Assembly: GCF_022539665.2 (NCBI RefSeq)
Contig: NC_081333.1
Coordinates: forward strand, 12,150,971 to 12,214,970
Length of the DNA: 64,000 nt
Direction: 5' to 3'
Origin: Daphnia carinata
Lineage: Eukaryota; Arthropoda; Branchiopoda; Diplostraca; Daphniidae
Below, one piece after another: positions 63,606 through 64,000 of the stretch; positions within the stretch are counted from its first letter, which is position 1, and each line of letters begins with the position of its first letter. The position numbers were made by a program, and so were the translations under genes. The notes below the pieces were generated by a model that made no database searches, was not told the DNA's origin, and saw only the letters and a list, made by a program, of their open reading frames with translations.

Positions 63606-64000
63606 GTAAGAAATTCATCAGAACAATATCCTTTTGCGTGTCAACGTCTTCGTAGGAAATCTAAACGTCGTCATTTGGACAAAATAGAGGCAAACAGTAA
63701 GGTGAAGAAAGTCCAGGGTCAGCGACAAAATAAATGGCCATCGCGTGCTACCCCCAGTTCTAACTGGAATCGCCGATCCCCAGTAGCGACGAAAAGGCCG
63801 TTTTTATCTAAAATTCAAACAGCTGCCATTTCTTTTTTTACGAAACTTGCGATTCGGAAGGTTTTTTGCAAAACTTACAACTAAAACTAACTATAAAAAA
63901 CACGAACAAACAAGTAGCAGAAAAACGAGGGAGCCACTACCATCATACAAATCAATTGAAATAAGAGGAACGGATGAATATATTGGAATGATCGTCGAGA
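63606..64000 (+). other. Start of intron 5 of the MAX-1-type gene
   Basis: Follows the GTAAGA donor. The frame stays open to 63884, but the residues lose the coiled-coil character, so this is read as intron. Confidence 0.6.

Overview
This is a eukaryotic nuclear window holding five protein genes with spliced, GT-AG exons. The set fits an arthropod, most likely a crustacean close to Daphnia (inference, not verified by search). It combines a NINAC-type class III myosin tail, a full p75NTR-like death-domain receptor (reported for Daphnia, absent from Drosophila as far as I recall), and very compact housekeeping genes. Non-coding DNA is full of poly(A)/poly(T) runs and dinucleotide repeats. Nearly all open frames outside the genes below are low-complexity or antisense shadows.

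Layout. (1) 3-2477, plus: last seven exons of a class III unconventional myosin: IQ region, tail and conserved C-terminus. (2) 2478-11373: the gap between two converging genes. It contains a diverged tandem repeat of about 345 bp at 7843-9850, with near-perfect palindromes and clusters of a 10-bp motif (TAAGCCCGAC and its complement). (3) 11374-25426, minus: a six-exon p75 neurotrophin receptor-like gene: signal peptide, TNFR cysteine-rich repeats, transmembrane segment, death domain and a C-terminal PDZ-ligand-like end. (4) 25427-33223: no gene seen. (5) 33224-35920, minus: lysyl-tRNA synthetase in nine exons, plus an alternative exon at 35505-35674 that encodes a mitochondrial targeting sequence. 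(6) 36942-38118, minus: endonuclease III homologue NTHL1 in four exons, lying upstream of KARS on the same strand. (7) 38119-48207: no coding sequence recognised; possible 5' untranslated exons near its end. (8) 48293-63605 and beyond, plus: the N-terminal five coding exons of a PLEKHH/MAX-1-type protein, running off the right edge before its PH, MyTH4 and FERM domains.

The genes do not form one pathway. Three have signalling, sensory or neuronal roles (myosin III, p75NTR, MAX-1) and have large introns or flanks. Two are housekeeping enzymes (KARS, NTHL1), packed into about 5 kb with mostly short introns. The most informative observations are the KARS mitochondrial exon, in the same place and phase as in the vertebrate gene; the conservation of the p75NTR transmembrane cysteine and AxxxG motif; and the structured satellite at 7.8-9.9 kb. 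Exon borders come from reading splice signals and codon phase by eye. No search or transcript data were available.
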